33,893 nt of DNA, taken from contig CALSCO010000277.1 of assembly GCA_943704415.1 (NCBI GenBank), positions 1-33,893 of the forward strand, given 5' to 3'. How positions within the stretch are numbered: position 1 is the first letter of the stretch; every line of letters starts with the position of its first letter. A program made the translations under genes and the position numbers. This DNA is from Parvularia atlantis. Lineage: Eukaryota > Opisthokonta > Rotosphaerida. Positions 1-8,773 of the stretch are shown here, in pieces. The notes beneath the pieces are model-generated. The model was not told the origin of the DNA. It worked only from the letters and a program-made list of their open reading frames with translations, and did no database searches.

Positions 1-1111
1 CCCCCAAGGCGACACCGACAGCACCAACGGCAAGGGCGCGGTCAAGCTGACCGACCTGACGCAGGACGACCAGCTGGACGACTACAACGTGCGCGTCGCG
101 CGTGTGCTCGCTGCACGCGGTGCGCTGACGGGTGCGTGGCAGTACGACATCAGCGTCAACGAGGGCAGCAACGAGCGCAAGGCCTTCACCGACGTGATCA
201 AGAAGGCGCTGCTGCCGGCCGTGCGCGGCAAGCTGGCCGAGCTCAATGCGGCCATCCTGCAGGGTGCGCGCACGCGTGCTGCATGCTTTGTGCCGCGCTG
301 TCTGACCGGTGTGGCTGTGCGCAGAGTACGGGCAAAAGGTCGTGCTGCCGACCAAGGAGCAGATCGCCGCGGCCGAGAAGGTGCGTACACACTCTCACAC
401 GGCCCCGTGAGCCTCACACGCTCTTGCACGGCAGGCGCAGGCGGAGAAGCACGCCGCGGCCGCGGCCGCCGCGCCGCAGCAGCAGGAGCAGGCTAAGGCG
501 GCCAAGACGTCGAGTGCGTCGTCATCGTCCGTGCGCACGAAGACGCTGCGCATGGAGGTCGACTTCCTGGCCGCGTGCGTGCTGCGCGCCTGCACCTCAG
601 CGCGCCTGTGGCTGACAACTGGGTGCTGGCGTGTAGCGCTGACGACCTCTACGACGCCCTCATGAACGTGCAGCGTGTGCAGATCTGGACGCAGGCGCAG
701 GCGCGCATCTCGCCCGAGGCCGGCGGCGAGCTCTCGCTGTTTGGCGGCAGCATCACGGGCACGACGCTCGAGGCGGTGCGTGCGGGCGCCGCCTCTGTAC
801 GCACCAAGCTGAGGCGCGCGCAACCAGGTCCGCGGCACCAAGATCAAGCAGAAGTGGCGCCTGTCGCAGTGGCCGTCGGGTGCGCTCGCTTGAGCGTCCG
901 CATGCATTGCCCCGTGCTGACCGTCGCCGGCGCAGGCCACCTGTCGACCGTGACGATGACGTTTGAGCAGGGCTCGTCGTCGACGCTGCTCAAGCTGATC
1001 CAAGAGGGCGTGCCCGAGGACCAGTTCGAGGCGACGGAGCAGAACTGGACGCGCTACTACTTTGATCGGATGAAAGGCGTCTTTGGCTGGGGCGTGCTGT
1101 CGGGCCTGTGA
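1..1111 (+). CDS. AHA1: Activator of Hsp90 ATPase (AHA1), 5' end outside window
   Basis: Co-chaperone that binds Hsp90 and stimulates its ATPase in the cytosol. Exons: <1-88, 143-263, 325-380, 435-574, 637-775, 828-879, 936-1111. The first three exons carry the end of the Aha1 N-terminal domain (an acidic stretch ending DDY, then FTDVIKKALLPAVRGKL). An Ala/Gln/Ser linker follows. The last exons form the C-terminal AHSA1 (START-like) domain: ADDLYDALMN, RVQIWTQ, GGSITG, KWRLSQWPSG, then ENWTRYYF-type ending QNWTRYYFDRMKGVFGWG. Joining 574 to 637 restores the conserved FLAAADDLYDAL segment, which fixes that intron. The first intron (89-142) is 54 nt with no stop, so retention would still translate. 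The start codon lies upstream of the window. Its stop is 49 bp from the stop of the convergent GPD1. Identity is secure from both domains. Confidence 0.93.
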
Positions 1112-1160
1112 CGGCATGCGCGTTTGGTAGGCAAAAAGCAGCACGCAAAGGAACGAAACG

Positions 1161-2688
1161 TCAGATGTGCCGCAGCAGCTGCGCTGGCGGCAGCCCCTCG
1201 AACGCGATGCGGTAGATGGCCGTGAACAGCGGGAAGCTGCCGTAGCGCGCGGTCAGCACCACTCGCGCGGGCCTCGCGTGGTCGCCGCGACGCACTCGTT
1301 CATCTTGCCCTTCTGCTGCAGGAACGTATACACCTCCTCGGCCGTGCCCACACCCTGCAGCTTCTGCCCGCGCAGCATCTCGGCCTCGAGCTGCTGGAAC
1401 GTCTGATCGCGCGCGCGGCGGTCGTGAGCGCCATCGCCACATCGCTCGAGCAGGCCGCGCTGCCACCTTGCCGGCCTTGACAAAGGCGCGCGAGACGCGG
1501 TAGTTGCGGCCATTGTAGCACGTCGTGATCAGGTCACCCACGCCGCAGCTCTCGAGGAACGTGCGCTCTGCGCGCGCGGCGCGGGCTCAGGCCGCCGTGG
1601 GCGCACAACGCCGCGCGCTCACACCCTTGATGCCGCCGTAGAACGTCTCGGCAAACTTCTTCATTTCCATCAGGCCGATGCGCATCACGGCGGCCTTCGT
1701 GTTGCCGCCCAGCCTGCGCGCGTAAGACGACTGTGAGCCGCAGCTGGAAGCAGTGCGCGGTGTGGCGCACTCGAGGCCGTCGACAAAGCCCGCGCCAAGC
1801 GCGACAACGTTCTTGAGCGCGCCGCACAGCTCTGGCCCGGCCACGTCCTCGACCACGCTCACGCGGAAGTAGTCGCGGTGGAAGAGCTTGCGGAAGAGCT
1901 CGCCTGTCTCGGCGTCGCTCGCGCCTGCAGCGGCGTCAGCGGCCGCGTGCTGCCCGCTCACGAGGGCAAGGCGCACCAATCGTCGTCTCGCAGAACTTTT
2001 CCTGCGCGACCTCGTCGGCCACGTTGGCGCCCATGAGCACCGAGACGCTGATGTTGAGGCTGTCGTGGATGATGTCTGAGATGAGCTGCAAGCCATCGCT
2101 CGTGTCGATGCCCTGTCGACACGGCCTCAGCGCTGCGAGCGGGCGCGGCGGGCGGGAGGCACCTTGATGAGCGAGATGGCCTTGGCGCTCGGCGTGAGGC
2201 GGCCCTTGAGCTGGTTCAGCAGGCCCTTGAGGAACTGCGAGCAGAGATAAGCCGGCAGCAGTCGCACGCCGCAGCATGGAGACGCGCGCGCCTGGTGCGG
2301 CACGACAAAGACGAGCACGGTCGCGCCCTCGACCGCCTTGGCGACGTCGGGCACGGCGACGATGTTCTCGGGCAGCTTGATGTCGGGCAGGTACCTTTGG
2401 CGCAGCCGTCAGCATCAAACACGCGAGCGCGAGCGCAATCGCCACAACGACGCACCGCACGTTCTCGTGCGTGAGGTTGATGATCTCGGTCAGCTTGCGG
2501 CCGTTGATGTTCTCCTCGTACACCCACATGTTGACGCGCTCGTCGAAGACGTGGCTGCCGGCCGTGTTCTGCCCGATGATGCGCGCGATGGCCGAGCCCC
2601 TGCGCGCCGCTGAGTTGCTTGCCGCACACACGGCGCGCGCGCACCAGTTGCCCGAGCCGAGGATGCACACACGCTCCTTGCGCACCAT
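1161..2688 (-). CDS. GPD1: NAD-dependent glycerol-3-phosphate dehydrogenase
   Basis: Reduces dihydroxyacetone phosphate to glycerol-3-phosphate (glycerol synthesis, redox balance, lipid precursor). Exons in coding order: 2645-2688, 2456-2599, 2292-2394, 2163-2234, 1977-2112, 1771-1924, 1625-1713, 1467-1567, 1296-1402, 1161-1236; 341 residues from ATG 2688. Visible: Rossmann motif [47 protein letters not shown] with a catalytic-type Lys, [16 protein letters not shown], the substrate-binding segment [14 protein letters not shown], and [14 protein letters not shown]. The fourth intron (2235-2291) needs a GC donor (CAG|GCGCGC) to restore PHQ-FLKG; it is in frame and stop-free. ATG 2688 gives the normal family length. 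The frame stays open upstream through a poly-Ala run to ATG 3021, so a longer form is possible (separate entry). Confidence 0.95.
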
Positions 2689-2695
2689 CGCCTCG

Positions 2696-2760
<65 letters not shown>

Positions 2761-3021
2761 CGCTGCTGCTGTGCCGGCGGATGCGGCGGCTGTGTGCGGC
2801 TGCAGGATGCTGCGGATGTGGCGGCGCGCGCGCGTCAGAGCTGGAGCGGGCTGCGGCGTCATGCGCGCCAGATCGCTCCCGCACCTCGCCAGCTGCGCCA
2901 TCCGCCGCTGCGCCGCCGCCCCGTCGCCGATCGTGCTGCTGCTGCTGCCGCTGTCGAAGCTGCTGCCGCTGTCGAAGCTGCTGCCGTCGAAGCTGCGCTG
3001 AAGGCAGCTGGACAAGCGCAT
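2689..3021 (-). other. Open N-terminal extension of GPD1 or its 5' leader
   Basis: This 333-nt stretch is open and in frame with GPD1 and contains in-frame ATGs at 3021, 2901 and 2862. It would add 111 residues: a tandem SSFDSGS-like Ser repeat, then an Arg-rich, acid-poor part (MAQLARCGSDLARM and ALTRARRHIRSIL) resembling a mitochondrial presequence, then poly-Ala encoded by the CAG repeat. Some GPD isoforms in yeast carry organelle-targeting leaders, so translation is plausible. It could equally be 5' UTR shared with the divergent glyoxalase gene, whose ATG lies 22 bp beyond 3021. An antisense plus-strand open frame through the repeat is judged a shadow. Confidence 0.4.
2697..2759. repeat. 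(CTG)21 trinucleotide microsatellite
   Basis: Twenty-one perfect CTG units on the plus strand (CAG on the minus strand), followed after TCG by more CTG units. If the GPD1 extension is translated, the minus strand reads it as poly-alanine (GCA). It sits just upstream of the conservative GPD1 start. Confidence 0.97.
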
Positions 3022-3043
3022 TCGGCGTCGACGTTCGAAAATC

Positions 3044-3479
3044 ATGACGCGGCTCGTGCAGGTCATGGTGCTGACACGTGACCTGGCGCGCTCGGTCGCG
3101 TTCTTCGGGCCGCCGGGGCTCGGCCTGCGCGTGCTGCGCCGAACCGAGACGTGGGCCGAGCTCGCGCTGCACGACGCTGCTGCCGCGCCGCGGCTCGCGC
3201 TGCGCGTCGCTGACGGGTGCGTGCGAATGCGACGCCGCACACGCCTGATCGCGTCTGTGTTTGCGTCGCAGCGAGGCCGCGCTTAGCACGGGCTACAGCC
3301 CGTTCCTCAACTTCGCCGTGGGCGACTTTGACGGGACGCTGCAGCGCGTGATGGGCCTCGGCGCGACCATGGACGGGCCCGTCAAGCACCCCGTGCACGG
3401 CAAGGTTGCGGCCCTGCGCGCGCCCGACGGGTTCATGATCGGGCTGTACGAGACGCCCGGCGACGCAGCCGATCCATGA
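3044..3479 (+). CDS. VOC superfamily (glyoxalase/bleomycin-resistance fold) protein
   Basis: Two exons, 3044-3216 and 3272-3479, encode 126 residues, the normal size of a single VOC domain. The first half has a typical beta-alpha-beta opening (RLVQVMVLTRDLARSVAFF followed by GLGLRVLRR). The second repeats the module (FLNFAVGDFDGTLQRVMGLG) and ends with APDGFMIGLYET, where the Glu of LYE sits at the usual metal-ligand position. The intron (55 nt, GTGCGT donor) joins VADG to EAALSTGYSPF. Substrate is unknown; glyoxalase I-like, dioxygenase-like or drug-binding roles cannot be separated from sequence alone. It is divergent from GPD1 and convergent with the FMN oxidase (30 bp between stops). The ATG is the first in frame. 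Confidence 0.75.
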
Positions 3480-3509
3480 GCACACAATTGCACGCGCACA
3501 AGCACGCGC

Positions 3510-5061
3510 TCACAGCCGCGCCGGCGAGCGCACGATCACGTGGTTGTGGCTGATGTCTTGCAGGCGCGCGCAGCCTGCAGTGTCGCGTGTGCGTGTGTCA
3601 GGCGACTGACCGCTCGCGCCGCACGAGCCGCTGGCAGCGCACCGGCGAGGGTCATCGCCAGGTGCAGCTCCGTGTTGAGTGTCGCGAGCACGGACGCCAC
3701 GCCCGCCTGGCCCTGGTACACGAGGCCCCACAGCACCGGCCTGCCAATAAAGACCGCGCGGGCGCCGAGCGCGAGCGCCTTGAAGACAGACGTGCCTCTG
3801 CGCCGCGGTCACGCACCGCGGCGAGCGACAGGCGCCGGCGCACCGCCGCACGCCGCCGTCGACGTAGACCTCGACGCGCCCGTTGACCGCCGCGACGATC
3901 TCCGGCAGCATGTCAATCGACGCGAGCACGCCGTCCAGCTGACGCGCTGTCAGGGCCGCGTGAGCAGGCACACGAGCAAACAAATGGGCGGCGCACCGGC
4001 GTGGTTCGACACCCACACGGCGTCGACGCGGTGCTCGACAGCCAGCAGCGCGTCCTCGGCCGTCTGCACGCCCTTGACGACGATGGGCAGCTTGGTGAGC
4101 GAGCGCAGCCACGCGATGTCCTTCCACGTCAGGTTGCGGTCGATCTGACCCGCGACGTACGCCGCCAGGCCCGACTCCTGCAGCTTGTGTTAGGTGTGCG
4201 CAGCGGCCTAGCGTGCGGGCTTTCCTTGGCGCCGCCCGTGAACTTTTGCTTGTTCGCGTCGCCGACAAAGTTGGCCATGACGAGGTGCGGCGGCAGCGAG
4301 AAGCCGTTGCGCACGTCGTCTTCCTGCCGTCCGCGCGCGCGCGTCCGTCTTAGGCGCGGCGATCATTGTGCAGCAGCCGCACGCACGCGGCGCCCGAGCA
4401 TCGGCGCGTCGACTGTCAGCACGAGCGCCTTGTAGCCGGCGGCCTCGGCGCGGCGCACGACCGACGCCGTCAGCTCGCGGTCCTTGTACACGTACAGCTG
4501 CCGCGCGCGCGCGCCATGTTGAGCGCTGGCATGCGCGTCGCTGATCGGCGCACCTGGAACCAGCGCAGCCCGGCGGGCGCGGCCGCGGCGACGTCCTCGA
4601 GGCTCGTCGTGGCCCACGAGCTGAGCGTCATGAGCGTGCCGGCCTCGGCGCAGGCGCGCGCCGTCGCGAGCTCGCCGTCCGGGTGGGCCATGCGCTGCAT
4701 CGCGGTCGGCGCGACGAGCACGGGCGACGCGACCTGCACGCTGCGCCGTCAGCCGCCGCCCGCCCTCCAGGACGCGGCATCGCGCGCACCGGCAGGCCCA
4801 GCACGGTCGTGCGCACGTCGATCTCGGCCACGGGGCGCAGCACGCGCGGGCGCAGGCGGATGCGCACGAACGCATCGAGGTTGTCCTGGAGTGTCTGCTG
4901 ATCGCACGCGCCTGCGCCGTCCGCGCGTTAGCCCGGCCGATCGCGAGCCGTAACGCGCAAGAGCGCACGCACGCACCCGACGCGTAGTAGTCGTAGACGT
5001 ACTTGGGCAAGTGCTTCTTGGCGTGCGCCTCGAGGTCCCACAGATTGACGAGCGCGCTCAT
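3510..5061 (-). CDS. FMN-dependent 2-hydroxyacid (glycolate/lactate) oxidase
   Basis: Oxidises an alpha-hydroxy acid to the keto acid with FMN; peroxisomal or cytosolic in known relatives. Exons in coding order: 4977-5061, 4790-4911, 4554-4733, 4387-4497, about 4231-4323, about 3997-4183, 3844-3946, 3643-3797, 3510-3574; 366 residues. Family motifs: YDYYASG (active-site Tyr), [70 protein letters not shown] (FMN-binding Lys), VWVSNHAARQLDG (catalytic His and Arg), [22 protein letters not shown]. The usual NHGGRQLD reads NHAARQLD here. The intron near 4184-4230 has no GT donor; a GC donor at 4230 keeps the frame, so its borders are uncertain and it lies in the variable loop before the TWKDI segment. 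Start 5061 gives the normal N-terminus; another in-frame ATG lies at 5091. Confidence 0.9.
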
Positions 5062-5108
5062 CCTCGCCGCTATGTACACGCACTTGTGCAATCCGCCACG
5101 TCTGTCGC
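5062..5108. promoter_or_regulatory. 47-bp divergent spacer
   Basis: Only 47 bp separate the FMN oxidase ATG (minus) from the EngB GTPase ATG (plus). Both 5' UTRs and promoters must fit here or overlap the neighbouring gene. No TATA-like motif is obvious. Confidence 0.5.
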
Positions 5109-6632
5109 ATGGCTGTGCGGCAGCGGATGCGCGCCGTGATTGTGGCGCCGAAGCTGCTCGAGCGCATCGCGGCCGACGGGCTCGGCCTGCAGCGCCGTCC
5201 CGGTGCGCGCCGTGCGCCCGTGTGCGTCACGTGGTGACAGATCGCTGACGGACGGACGCCCGCCAGCGCGCCACAACCGCCGCGACATCGTCGTGCAGCC
5301 GATGTCGCCCAACGACAGGGCGCAGGCCGCCGTGCGTCGCCGTCTCTCGTCCGCCTCGTCTCGCGCACACACTGACGATGCGCAGGAGTTCCGCCGCGGC
5401 TTCCGCTTCGTGGCCGGCGCGACCTCGTTCGAGTCGATCCCGGCGTTGACGCAGCCGCAGATCGCCTTTGTCGGTGCGCCGTCGCGCCGTCTAGATCGCA
5501 GGGCGCGCGGCGGCTCACGGCGCCGCGACGCAGGCCGCTCCAACGTCGGCAAGTCGTCGCTGATCAACGCGCTCGCCCAGTCGACCGTCGTGCGCGTGTC
5601 CAAGACGCCCGGCCTCACGCGCCAGCTCAACTTCTATGAGATGGGCAAGATGGGCGTGGCGGTCGACATGCCCGGTTACGGCTTTGCCTTTGCCAAGCAG
5701 GAGGACAAAGAGCGCTGGCAGACGCTGGTGCGGTGTGCTGACTGCCGCAGGCGTGTCTCACAGCTCGCTTCGCGCGCAGATCTACGACTACCTTGAGAAG
5801 AGCCCGCGGCTGCGCCGGCTGTTTGTGCTGCTCGACTCGCGCCACGGTGCGCCGCGCGCCCCACCGGCCCCGTTGCGCAGCGCTGAGCATCGCGTCGGCG
5901 ACACGCGCAGGCATCAAGGTGATCGACCGCCAGTTCATGCAGAAGCTGGAGCAGACCAAGGTCAGATACCAGGTCGTGCTGACCAAGGCCGACCTCGTGC
6001 GCCCGATGGACCTCGCCAGGCGCTACACGATCGTGCGCGACGTGCGTCTGCGGGCAGGCGGGCTTCGCGGGTGGACACTAACGCGCGTAAGGGCGCAGGA
6101 GCTCAAGACGCTGCCGTACTGCGTGAGCGACGTGCTCATGATCTCGTCGCACACGCGCGCGGGCCTGCCCAAACTGCGCCGCGTGATCCGCCAGGTGCTG
6201 CAGCCGACGTGGCGCGCACCCGCGGAGGAACCCGAGCCGCCGGCGCGTGCGTACCCGTTGCCCACGGCGATCATCCGCGAGCCCAGGTCCCAGACGCCCC
6301 GCGTGCGCCCGCCGAGTCGCGCGCTCGGCCGGCCAGCGAAGAAGGTTCAGCGAAGCCGTCCACCCAAGCCCGCCGAGAGGTCGCCTGCCCGGCCGTCCAA
6401 GCCTGCGGACAGACCGCCCAAGCCCGCCGACCGGTCGCGCAGCCGCCCGCCCAAGCTCGCGCGGATGAGCCGCTCGCCCAAGGCGGACCCGCGCGGCCGG
6501 CCGACGAGGAAGGACGACGGCGCGCGTGGTCGGGCGCGTAGCCGGCGGTCGAAGCAAGCCCAGACGCGCGGCGGTCCACGCAAGGACGGGCCGTCGTGGA
6601 AGTCGACGCTGCGCGCGCTCGACGCGATCTGA
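5109..6632 (+). CDS. EngB/YihA-type GTPase, probably mitochondrial (GTPBP8/MRX8-like)
   Basis: TRAFAC GTPase; EngB relatives act in ribosome large-subunit assembly. Exons: 5109-5202, 5267-5331, 5386-5473, 5534-5727, 5780-5846, 5911-6041, 6099-6632; 390 residues. G1 is [16 protein letters not shown], completed only after splicing 5473 to 5534. G2 region [16 protein letters not shown]3 [13 protein letters not shown], then [17 protein letters not shown]4 VVLTKADLV and G5-like ISSHTRAG. The N-terminus ([20 protein letters not shown] and more Arg) has the look of a mitochondrial presequence. EngB proteins are usually about 200-300 residues; here about 139 extra C-terminal residues form a Lys/Arg/Pro/Ser tail with repeated KPADR/KPAER units. 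The intron at 5332-5385 is 54 nt and stop-free. Convergent with ABI (97 bp between stops). Confidence 0.88.
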
Positions 6633-6729
6633 TACGGGCGCCCCTCAATAGCTCCACCTTCTGTTCCTTCTGACGCGAGACACAAAACGAACAACGCAAC
6701 AAGCAAAGGCCCTCAGCCCGCGCGCGCGC

Positions 6730-8325
6730 TCACATGAACCTGCATGCGCGGGGGTAGTTAGTATCGTCGCGCACAGACGACGCGCCCGCACGCACTCGAC
6801 GTAGGACTGCGGGAAGATGCCCTTCTGGCCCGTGAGCGTCTTGCCCTCCATCCACCCGTCGCCCACGTCCGGGTTGGTCACGAGCAGGATGTCGCCGGCC
6901 TGCATGCGCGCGGAGCGTGAGCGTGTCGTGTGCACCCTCAGGCACGGCCGCCGCACCGCGATCGAGATCTCCTCGTCCGTCTGCGCCGCGTAGTCGTACA
7001 TCACCTGGACCGACGGCAGATCCTCGCTGCGTGTCCGCGAGCGTGTGAGACCGAGTGCGCAAGAGTGCCGTGCACGCACTCCTGCGCCTGCTGGTCCGCG
7101 CCGGCTGGCGGCGGCGGTGGCGGCGGCGGCCGGGAGTCTGCACAGGCACACGTGAGCCACACAAACCAAAGCAAGCAAGGGCGCGCGCACCGGCGTAAAA
7201 GTTGCTGGGCATGCTGTCGATCGTCGGCACCGAGTAGCTAGCGCCCTGCTCACGCGCGCACCACCGCGCGTCAGACCGTGCGCAACAACAACGGAGGGCA
7301 CAGGCGCGCACCGGGCCCACCGACGCGGTCGAGCCCTTGCTGGCAAGGCGGTTCTTGAACGCAAGCACGGACGAGCCCGTGTTGGTGCGCCCGCGCATGT
7401 CGTCTGCGCGCGCTCGTGCATCAGCGGCTGCATCGGGCAGCGCGGGCCGCGGCACACCCATCGGGTCCATCGGCATCGGCGTCGTCGGGAGGGGCTGGCG
7501 CGAGACAGGCGCGGCGCCGATCGGGTTGGCGACCTGCGCCGGGCGGCCGTCGGTGCGACCGAGGCCGACGTCTGCGTCACGCCCGCGCTGAGCTCCCGCG
7601 CGCCGCAGCAGGCGGCGGGCGCGCCGCACGCACGGTCGAGCGCGTAGAGATCGATGCCCTGCTGCGAGTGGTCGGCGATCGCCAACTGCGGCTCGTTGAG
7701 CTTGACGGCGCGCGAGCGGAAGGCCGTGGACGGGACGACGTTTATGTCGCCGATGGCCTTGCGGCCGACAAACTCGTGGCTGGCGGCGATTTGCTGCAAG
7801 CGGGCGATGAGACGGCGCCAGGTTGATGATATCGGGACGATAACGGCGCACCTGCGACATGGCGCGGACGTCGGCCAGGTGGCCCTCGAGCTCGCCCACC
7901 TGCAGCTCCATCAGCTGGTTGATGCTCTGGGCGAGCACGTTGACCTGGTACGCGACCGAGGCGAGGGCCTGGAAGGCGTACTGTGCGCGCGTGCGGCGTT
8001 GAGCAGTAAGCGCGGAAGCAGGAGCAGCAGTGCGCGCGGCACCTGCTTCGTGTCCTCCAGCGCCTTCTTCTTGTCGACGGCCTTGTCGTTCATGTCCTTC
8101 ACGTCCACCGCGAGCTTGGCCAGCGTGCGGCTGCTGTCCTGCAGCGCCTGCCCCGCCGCGCCGTTGTTTTGTTATTGTTCGCTTGAGCGGGATGTCGCCT
8201 TTGCCGCCCTCCACCGTCCCACCGCAGCGCCGCTCCAGCCACCACCCAGCGCAGCCCTCGCAGCCAGCACGCACCTTGAGCGCGTCGGGCAGCGCGCGAC
8301 CGCCGAGTTCCTCCAGCGTGGCCAT
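6730..8325 (-). CDS. ABI: Abl-interactor (ABI) subunit of the SCAR/WAVE complex
   Basis: Scaffold subunit of the SCAR/WAVE regulatory complex, which activates Arp2/3-driven actin assembly. Exons in coding order: 8275-8325, 8043-8147, 7852-7980, 7634-7793, 7312-7571, 7191-7245, 7080-7137, 6957-7026, 6796-6899, 6730-6739; 333 residues. Order: N-terminal helical region (LQDSSRTLAKLAVDV, DKKKALEDTKQYAFQALASV, AYQVNVLAQSINQL), the ABI signature HEFVGRKAIGDI (about residue 100), IDLYALDHVGLG matching the family's LLDDVGHG motif, a Pro-rich linker, and a C-terminal SH3 domain (VMYDYAAQTDEEISI, AGDILLV, DGWMEGKTLTGQKGIFPQSYVE). The last exon is only 10 nt (TACTAAC branch upstream). A stop-free 54-nt segment, 7404-7457, has good splice signals and may also be removed. 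The first intron (127 nt) is the longest seen. Confidence 0.9.
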   Translation of the reverse strand: MATLEELGGRALPDALKVRAGCEGCAGWWLERRCGGTVEGGKGDIPLKRTITKQRRGGAGAAGQQPHAGQARGGREGHERQGRRQEEGAGGHEAGAARTAAPASALTAQRRTRAQYAFQALASVAYQVNVLAQSINQLMELQVGELEGHLADVRAMSQVRRYRPDIINLAPSHRPLAANRRQPRVCRPQGHRRHKRRPVHGLPLARRQAQRAAVGDRRPLAAGHRSLRARPCVRRARRLLRRAGAQRGRDADVGLGRTDGRPAQVANPIGAAPVSRQPLPTTPMPMDPMGVPRPALPDAAADARARADDMRGRTNTGSSVLAFKNRLASKGSTASVGPVRACALRCCCARSDARWCAREQGASYSVPTIDSMPSNFYAGARALACFGLCGSRVPVQTPGRRRHRRRQPARTSRRRSACTALLRTRSHTLADTQRGSAVGPGDVRLRGADGRGDLDRGAAAVPEGAHDTLTLRAHAGRRHPARDQPGRGRRVDGGQDAHGPEGHLPAVLRRVRAGASSVRDDTNYPRACRFM

Positions 8326-8773
8326 CCTTGTGCGCGTTTGATGCGAGAGGCGGCTGCACAGCAAAAGAAAGCGTGGCGTGGCGTGGCGCCGTGTCAGTCG
8401 TCGAGCGCACGGGCGAGTGAGCACGGGCGCCAGCGGTGGGAGCAGGGGCAGGTGGTGCGTGCGCGCGCGCGCGCGCGCGGGGAGGGAGGGTCGCAGCCAA
8501 CGCGCAAAGGCAGAGAGGCGGCCGCCAGAGGACGACGGCCATGACTGTCGCCTGGCTGCGTTTGATCAGTTTGCGCCGCATCCCGCCCCACTCGCCTCTC
8601 GCCTCCTTTGCGCGGACGGGCGGGCGCATGAGTGCGTGGGAGCGCACCCCGCAGCGCCGCATCGCGCCCCTGCGTGCGCGGCCGGTGTCGATGGGCAGTC
8701 TGCGCCGCGGACAGTGCGCGGTGGCATCCGCAAGCACGCGCCAACATCCGCGCGCACTTCCTCGCGCCGCCGT
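8326..8773. promoter_or_regulatory. 448-bp divergent intergenic region, ABI / glycosyltransferase
   Basis: Spacer between two start codons pointing apart. It holds a short alternating CG run near 8459-8479. Long open frames on both strands are compositional, with no family motif. It presumably contains both promoters and 5' UTRs; no specific element is recognised. Confidence 0.5.

Noticed and set aside
2471-3047. Plus-strand frames through the CTG repeat (poly-Ala/poly-Leu proteins)
   Set aside because: No family motif; antisense to GPD1. Open frames are expected at this GC content.
1936-3240. A 434-codon minus-strand open frame read as one gene, with a poly-Ala segment
   Set aside because: It runs through GPD1 introns out of phase with the enzyme. 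Only its middle part (GPD1 exons 1-2 and the possible leader) is supported. Its first part is antisense to the glyoxalase gene.
6730-8424. 564-codon continuous minus-strand frame across the ABI gene
   Set aside because: It joins some ABI exons with intron translations; the HHR region, signature motif and SH3 only align after splicing.
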